In this document: piece by piece, positions 57,488 to 64,000 of the stretch
How the letters are laid out: the number at the start of each line of letters is the position of its first letter
How positions within the stretch are numbered: the stretch's first letter is position 1
Assembly: GCF_014805625.2 (NCBI RefSeq)
Contig: NW_023998431.1
Coordinates: 5,303,542-5,367,541, forward strand
From: Glossina fuscipes
Lineage: Eukaryota; Arthropoda; Insecta; Diptera; Glossinidae
Length of the DNA stretch: 64,000 nt
Reading direction: 5' to 3'
Position numbers and translations under genes: made by a program
The notes under the pieces: generated by a model
Databases searched by the model: none
What the model was told of the DNA's origin: nothing
Seen by the model: the letters and a program-made list of their open reading frames with translations, nothing else

Positions 57488-58899
57488 TAGCAGTTGAAAG
57501 AACGGAAAAACATATAGGTAAAGGAGCAGGCGAACATAACTAAATTGAATTCACTACTCGCGCTGATCCTATATAGACATAATATCTGTTTTTTCAAACG
57601 ATCTAGAGCATTTAACAAATCGAATATACCTTCTATGAGAAGAATAAACAAAATTATATGCATAACCTATGTTTTGTTGATCAGTTGCTTAATAAGTACA
57701 CAAACACGTTAAAAACTAGTTTTCGTTGACCAATCATTGATCAATAAATTAAACGAATTAACTAACAATGATTCGACAATAAGCGCCTTATTTCGCACCA
57801 TCGCGTTGCAAGGTAAATTTCAAGGCATATAATAAACGAATTTTCGATCAAGCGAAGACCGGACATTTTAGAAGGAAGTATAAAAAAAAACGCGTAACAA
57901 ATGATTGTCAATTCCAATCGTAAAAAAAGTAAAGGGAAAACGTCTTATGCCGATAACATGACAACAAAGAACATAACATAAGAGGTAATTAGTAAAACTC
58001 TTGATTTATAACAAATGATAATATAATAATGATACTGACGATAGCAATTGACAAATAATCAGCAAGGTATACAAAACAGCGCGCAGCCAAAGTGAAGGTA
58101 ATCCATGTAATGTTTTATAAAATCTTACAACTCTTAGCTGCATGACAGATATATTTCGAAAATTCAAATAGAAAAGACCGGAAAGTTACATTCGCTTTGT
58201 GGCGTACATAAGAATTGCACGGTATTTTTTGTTTTTTTCATACTTTTAGATTTTCAATGGCCATAAGTCGCGACATAAAGTTTTTTACTTATTATGCACT
58301 GAGCATCCAAGTTTTCGATTAAAATCGGCTGTAGTGCAATCTAATATGTGTAGGTCATGCTAGTGGCTGTCGTCATAGTCCAATGCGGCTCAATTTTGAA
58401 GCTAGCCTGTGGTCATTCATTTAGCATATAAGTGGCTTGAGCTGTCCATCCGTACGCAGGATACATCTGCCTTCTTATTGATTGGTGGATAAAAACAACC
58501 GGATTGCTTGCAAGCTATATCCAGAGTCCGACCGATGGTATATCCCTGACATGGATAGCTTAAAAATTATTAATGAATATTTCTTGAACATATTGCATTT
58601 TTCTTGAATTGTTTTATATGCTGTATATTTATTTATTGTATTGTTTATTCTAATATGAGATATTTGTGGTCATATCCGACTCGCCTCCAGGATTGATTTG
58701 AGAAATCTATTCAATATGTCTTCTTAGCTTTTTAGTTCAATTTTAACGAGTCTAAAATTCATATCCTACATGTATTTTATAACAGGAATGTAACCTTAGT
58801 ATACACACTTAAGTGTGCACGCAAAGTTAATATAAATAAGAAAAAAAATTATATTCGGTTACGATTGAAAAGAAAAACTCATAATTAAAACGAAGGAGG
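55771..58899. other. AT-rich DNA, no host gene
   Basis: No recognised gene. It contains one SINE copy (57300-57486) and short AT tracts (for example 56716-56732). The rest is unassigned. Confidence 0.5.
57300..57486 (+). mobile_element. tRNA-derived SINE, second copy
   Basis: Collinear with 12665-12844: ATCTCGACTA, then the B box GATTCAAATCT, CTCAAGTGCGGTAGAGTTTT, TAATAAAA-TGATAGCCTTAG, ATGC-AGTGCTTTAA and an (AAT)n tail ending near 57486. The A-box region is diverged and the B box carries two changes. No clear target-site duplication is seen, so this is probably an older copy. Confidence 0.8.
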
Positions 58900-60480
58900 G
58901 AAAGGGCGTGACCGATATTTCTCATTTTTATACAGGTACTGTAGGTTCACCCATGGAATACAATCGGAATATAATGAGCAACAGGCCAGAAGGGAAAGCT
59001 GCTCTCAGCTGATATTGTACTGCAGTATGTCGACCAATTTGGTCCGTTTTCAAGATCACCTTACACCTAACCACTGCTGATGATCTTGCCAAATTGCTTA
59101 AATTAAATTGCTTATTGTGGCCGAGAAAACGTTTCTTAAAAGCATTTACACGGATGAACAGACATAAACAGATTCAAAATTTGATAGTGATCGAGAACAC
59201 ATATACTTTAAGGAACTCCAATATTTTCTTTTACAAAAACGCCACAGGTCTTTCTTAAATATTTGCCTAGGAGACGGTTCAGCACATTCTTGTACAAAAA
59301 ATTATTATTTAAATAAAATTTTAGGTGGATCTCTGCTAATCTCTGCTACAAAACGTAATTTATTGATGAAAGTTTTTATTTCAATGTGTGGCTTTTTTAG
59401 TGAAACATATTTTCCGCAGTTTTCCGTTTCAAGTTAAAAATTTTTACGGCACGGTAAAAACCGCGGAAATAGCACTCAATAAATATTTGCAAAAGAAGGA
59501 GTGTAAAGAATTTTTTTAAAGGTAATGCTTAAAACAAGAAAAGTGATAAGTAGAAAAAATAAATGAATATAGAAACAAGCAAGCAACAAAGCGGTGACCG
59601 AATCTTTTATATAAAAATCTCCTTTGTCCTAAAAAAGATCAAAGAAAATGGAAAGAATTAAACTTTCATACTGTATAATATGAAGGTGGAAGTTTAAGGT
59701 GTATATGTTGTACTTTATAAGTGACAACCAAGAAATACGGAGAAGGCAGGCGTTCACAGCCTTTGTTACACAGGCCTGCGGGCGTCGTGGGCGTGTTCTT
59801 TAATCGGTACGAGTGATTTTCTATTTCTTTCACAAATTTGTAGCCGGAATCTTCATTTTCCTCAGTTGGGTAGGCAGACAGACGGGCAAACGAACAGACG
59901 GACACTGTTAAATGCATTCCAAATTTGAAACTCGTCAGGAATATATATACTCTATGTGGTTTTCAAAGATTGCTTCTGTGCCTTATAAAGGTGCTGAAAA
60001 AAAAAATTAAATTTTAAAACACTATAATATTGGATAGGCTTGGTCAATATTTTCCATTTTTGTAGAAATGCTACAGAATCGCCCAGAGAATATGCGTTCA
60101 AACTTCTGTACATTTATTGGCTATAGTTTATGAGTAATCAGCACAGAACCAATTCTCTACTTCTTTTCAGAAATAGAGGTGTTCTCAGTTTACATGGTAC
60201 TGTAGGCGTGTACTTCGATCTATTTAGTCGAATTTCAATACCGACTTGCGTGCAAGAACTTTCAACGTTTTTGATAAATTTGAGGTCAATAGCGTAATTT
60301 TTGCAACCAGGACAATGTTTACAATAGACATTACACAACCGAATAGACTGACTTGTTTAAATCAATTCAGAATTTGATGCTGATCAAAAATATATGTGCT
60401 TTGTTGTTTCCTTCTAGGCGTTGCAAACGTTTTTGCGGAATGAATATATCTCTCATCCTTCGGTGATGGATGTGAAAAGA
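58900..60480. repeat. Cluster of family D and B-like dispersed repeats
   Basis: 58905-59300 has GACCGATATTTCTC and ACAGGTACTGTAGGTT. 59640-59990 is in the opposite orientation with GGCGTGTTCTTTAATCGG and CAGACAGACGGGCAAACG. 59995-60480 restarts with AAATTAAATTTTAAAACACT and GGTCAATATTTTCCAT, and ends in CCTTCGGTGATGGATGTG, the inverted family-B start. Boundaries are approximate. Confidence 0.5.
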
Positions 60481-60524
60481 AAAAACAATACAATAGGGTT
60501 AGAGTACGCTTTCCGATAGTTTTT

Positions 60525-61390
60525 ACACCCATCACCGAAGGATAAGAGGTATATTCATTTCGTCAAAACGTTTGCAACACCCAGGAGGAAGCATTGGAGA
60601 CTCCACACAGTATCTACATTCTTGATCAGCATCATATTATAAATCGATTTAAGTATGTACGTCTATTAGTCTGTGTAATGTCTGTTGTGAACATCCTCCT
60701 GGTCACAAAAATTAAGCTATTCACTTCAACTTTGGCAGAAAGAGTAGAAGTTCTTGCACGCCGGTTGGTATTGAAAATGAGTCTAATCGGTTGAAGGACA
60801 CGCCCATAGTAGCACTTAAACTGAGAACACTTTTGTTTTTCAAAATGAATAAGGAATTGATTTTTTGCTCAATACCCATAAGATACGTCAGATAACTGTA
60901 CAAGAATTTGAAAGCTTATTCAACGGGCGATGCTGTAGTGGCTGCACAAAAATTGAATTATTTTTCAATACCTTTACAACGCGCAGAAACAAGCTTCAAA
61001 ATCCCCATAAAATACATAAATTACTCATCAGTCTCAAATTTGAAGTGCACCTAAATATGTCCGTCTGTTCGTCCGTTCATCTTTCGGTCTGCGCAACCGT
61101 CTAGTATTTTTGGTAAACATGCTCCTTTTAGCGAAAATGAAGATATCGCCTACAAATGTGCAAAAGAGATTGGAAGTGACTTAAACTTTTTCGAAGGGCA
61201 CGCCTACGACGCTCACATGCTTATGCAACAAAAACTTTTATTTTGAAAATAGAAAAAATCAGTCGCGTCTACTCAATACTATAGCGCTTGAAAATATAGT
61301 TCATTTACTTTTTTTATCTTTTTTTGGGGGTAACGATGATGCGTATAAGAGATTCGGTCCCGACAGAATTAAATTTTCTTATTTGTTTAT
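60525..61390 (+). repeat. Dispersed repeat, family B, long copy
   Basis: CACCCATCACCGAAGGATAA, CATTTCGTCAAAACGTTTGC, CACCCAGGAGGAAGCATTGG, GTCTGTGTAATGTCTGTTGT, CATCCTCCTGGTCAC, CGGTTGGTATTGAAAATGAG, ATTGGAAGTGACTTAAACTT and finally GATTCGGTCCCGACAG with TTTTCTTATTTG. Collinear with 22425-23175 along the whole length, with small insertions. Non-coding. Confidence 0.8.
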
Positions 61391-63680
61391 GTATTTTTTT
61401 GTGGAAATAAGTTCGTCGTATCCGCTCATCTGATAATATAATGGGGAAATTTCGAAATGAGGTCGAACCTTAAAATCGATTTAATTGATCCCTGAATTCA
61501 ATTCAGAAACTAGTGGAAATTGCAGGTCCTAAACATAGTTTTATAATTAGTGGTCTTGTCTATTCGCCCAGCCTGAGAATTGTAGAAAAGAAAAATCAAA
61601 GACACAGCTAAATGTTTAAATTCTAACTCAGGTATGGGCATCCGATCCGCTGCGTTTTAAATTTCAAATAATTCAACATGCTCGCAAATAGCAATGCTGC
61701 AAATGGATTGTATCTGGCTTTACTACCGGCTAAGGTGTGCACTTATTATATGGGATATATATATATATATATATATTTTTATTTTTTTTATTGATTAGGT
61801 CATACAATGAGTGAATTGAGAGGGAGGAAAATTGATGCAGAATGCCGCAATTTTTGATAATAGTTGAAATGAAAGACCTACCGTGATATGAAAAAAGTAG
61901 ATGGAAAAGTTACCTACGCTGGAATATTATGTGGCCTGTAATAAATATATATTTTACGATTATTGCTGCAAGTCAATTTAATTCACAAGACAGTTAAATA
62001 CGTGCGGCGAATATAAACGACATGGTGTGTCCATGCGTCCTTGTCGGATTCCCTCATCAAATTTTATCATTATGAATATGTGAATTTGCCTTAACAATGT
62101 ATAATGTGTAGGTCATTTTACTACAACCTAATATTATATTACATATACTCTACTTTTGACGAGTATATGAGTATATCGCTAAATAGGTCTACATAATTAA
62201 CTGATTAAGAATATTGGATAAATAAATCGACGTGAAAATAATTATGACATTTATCTGATGTTAATGTAGCTCTTATAACGGGGTACTTGTGAAAAGACAA
62301 ACTTTAGTTGCAAGACAAGTCCGCCCTCGATCATAGAAAACCATTTATAAAGAATTGTATACAAGCACGAGGTGGGGCGAAAAAAAAAAATTGTGCTGTT
62401 TCAAATTGAGTTCCACTTCAAATTGTATAATGGTTATGCCGGTCCACAGCTTCAAAATGCATCGTATAACCGGAAACTTTTCAATTTTTTTTTCAAATCT
62501 CTTCAAAGTCAATTAAGTCTACTTGGATTAAATCGAAAAGCAAGCCGGCATATTTTTGTTATTATTCGGGCTTTTAAGTGTTTTTCCAATATATTAAGAC
62601 TTGAAGCTATATATCGGCAAATTGCATTCCAACTTGAAATCTTTTCCTATTGAAATCAAACAACAAGCACAAATATTTGATGCAAAAGGAACGCACCAAC
62701 TATATATATATTAGATGTGCATTATAAACAAACTCTGTAACAGTTTTGATAAAATTCAACTGTGTGTACTTGTTACAAACACAATAATCGTAATATTCAC
62801 TGCCGTCATTGTCTACGATTTTTTACTTTTATCGGGTATATAGTCATTGGCATACTCTCGCACATCTTCGATTTCAATGAGCTGCTTATCTGCCAAATAT
62901 GGCCGCGTTGATCTGAACTGGTGTGAACTAGTGAACTAGCGAAGAAAACAGATTTGCAGAATAATGCCCAAAGCAGTCGGGAGGAGATCGGTTCTCAGTC
63001 CAAGTTAAAGATAACTTCTTGAGTTGCTTTTGCTGGACCTGGACGGACATATAACAATTTTATCGTTTTCAGGACTAAAATTTTTCGCACGAATTCTGGA
63101 AAACCACTTTCTAATTGTTTCATAGCTTTCTGCTCGTTTCTCATAAACTTTATAAATTATTTGACTTGGTATGTGGCAGAGATGGGACAGACACTCTTCA
63201 CTTCACTTCACCGGATATTTAGTGGAACGAGACATTGCTGCACTGGTCTATTTATTTTCGTACCTTTCGACGATACTAAAGACGCCAATTTCTTTTTTTC
63301 TCCAGAAATGACTACGATATACGAAGAGCAGCAAAAGGGACATCAGCGTCAATCTCTACAGCCCGTTTTACATTCAAAATTTTTTTCTTCTTTTTGTCCT
63401 CTTTAGACAATACTTTGAAGAGACAATTCAAAATAACGAGAATCGTATCCTTTTTTTCAATTCGAAGACTATTTCGATATTTTACGATTATATTATTAAT
63501 TGGATACGTAGCCTTCACCTAGCCTGGCATATTGAATGGTCTTCTCCTTTATGAAAATCGGTACATTTTTAATCGAACCTTCTTAGATACGGATTTACTG
63601 AGTATTTCTATTTCATTATTTCTTTGCGTTCTATAGCTCGACTGGGAATTGGAATATCCCCGTCTTGTGAAGGATTTGTT
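61391..63680. other. AT-rich DNA, no gene seen
   Basis: An (AT)n tract lies at about 61754-61776. Frames at 62372-62653 and 63161-63406 have no recognisable similarity. B-like repeat fragments occur near 62940-63060. Confidence 0.45.
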
Positions 63681-63689
63681 GCATCACAT

Positions 63690-63770
63690 TAGCAGATTAA
63701 TAGATAAGAAGCCAGTAGTCACAGGTTCAAATCTCAAGTGCGGTAGAATTCATTTTACTCGTAGCTATGT
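63690..63770 (+). mobile_element. tRNA-derived SINE, third copy, partial or related subfamily
   Basis: GGTTCAAATCTCAAGTGCGG then TAGA matches the B box and following bases of the other two copies. The 5' part is diverged, and the 3' body after TAGAATT does not match. Either a truncated copy or a different subfamily sharing the tRNA head. Confidence 0.55.
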
Positions 63771-63849
63771 GTTCAGTGCTCAGTCGGTAAATACAGAGAC
63801 GCGAGTTTTTCTTAATCAGCGTGAATAGCGGAATCCATTCTTTTTTCTT

Positions 63850-64000
63850 TTTGCCTCTATGGAAATGACGATTTGAAAACTTTACCCAAGAGCTACTTTT
63901 CAAAAAATCGGCCTATACGTAAAAGTCAAGAACGCTTGGGTGACAACACAAGGACAGACATAGTTACATCGATTTTAAAAGTGATTCTGAATTGATTGTC
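63850..64000 (+). repeat. Family-A-like repeat cut by the window edge
   Basis: TTTTCAAAAAATCGGCC, GGACAGACATAGTTACATCG and GATTCTGAATTGATTG resemble the family-A 3' part. It continues past the end of the window. Confidence 0.4.

Noticed and set aside
1..64000. CRISPR arrays, operons, rRNA or intact tRNA genes
   Set aside because: None seen. The window is a eukaryotic nuclear sequence. tRNA-like segments at 12665, 57300 and 63690 are SINE heads and not functional tRNA genes.

Overview
This is an AT-rich window from a higher fly (Diptera, Schizophora). The evidence is three intron-containing genes whose predicted proteins are very close to Drosophila proteins, GT-AG introns with short fly-type donors, and extensive non-coding dispersed repeats, mariner remnants, non-LTR retrotransposon remnants and a tRNA-derived SINE. 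I cannot name the species. Nothing bacterial, viral or organellar was recognised.

Layout. (1) 1-10100, plus strand: a complete LPCAT-type lysophosphatidylcholine acyltransferase in 10 coding exons, 2053-9572, reading 549 aa with every splice phase consistent. (2) 10100-20640: no recognisable host gene. It holds dispersed repeats, one intact tRNA-derived SINE with a 12-bp target-site duplication, a mariner fragment and two small unexplained reading frames. (3) 20638-25680, plus strand: cytosolic glutamine synthetase, Gs2 type, 5 coding exons, 369 aa, with all metal-ligand residues present. (4) 25680-34000: intergenic, with two mariner remnants, repeats, and a 43-base T run that ends in a 400-N gap. 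(5) 34004-49375, minus strand: Evi5, a TBC-domain Rab GAP with a long coiled-coil tail, 9 coding exons, 845 aa once an artificial 57-bp assembly duplication is removed. Its long introns hold a mariner remnant, two LINE remnants and dispersed repeats. (6) 49376-64000: no host gene seen. It holds a 1.5-kb terminal-inverted-repeat transposon with a broken transposase-like gene and a 4-bp AATT target duplication, two more SINE copies, and several copies of the main dispersed repeat families.

The three genes share no obvious pathway: membrane phospholipid remodelling, ammonia assimilation into glutamine, and Rab GTPase control. Their proximity reads as ordinary chromosomal neighbourhood. I found no convincing undescribed multi-gene system. 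The observations most worth following are the TIR element with extra copies of its terminal motif, the SINE family, a 108-bp GC-rich insert with a 14-bp direct repeat, an unidentified 60-70 residue reading frame next to a mariner end, and the assembly error inside Evi5.
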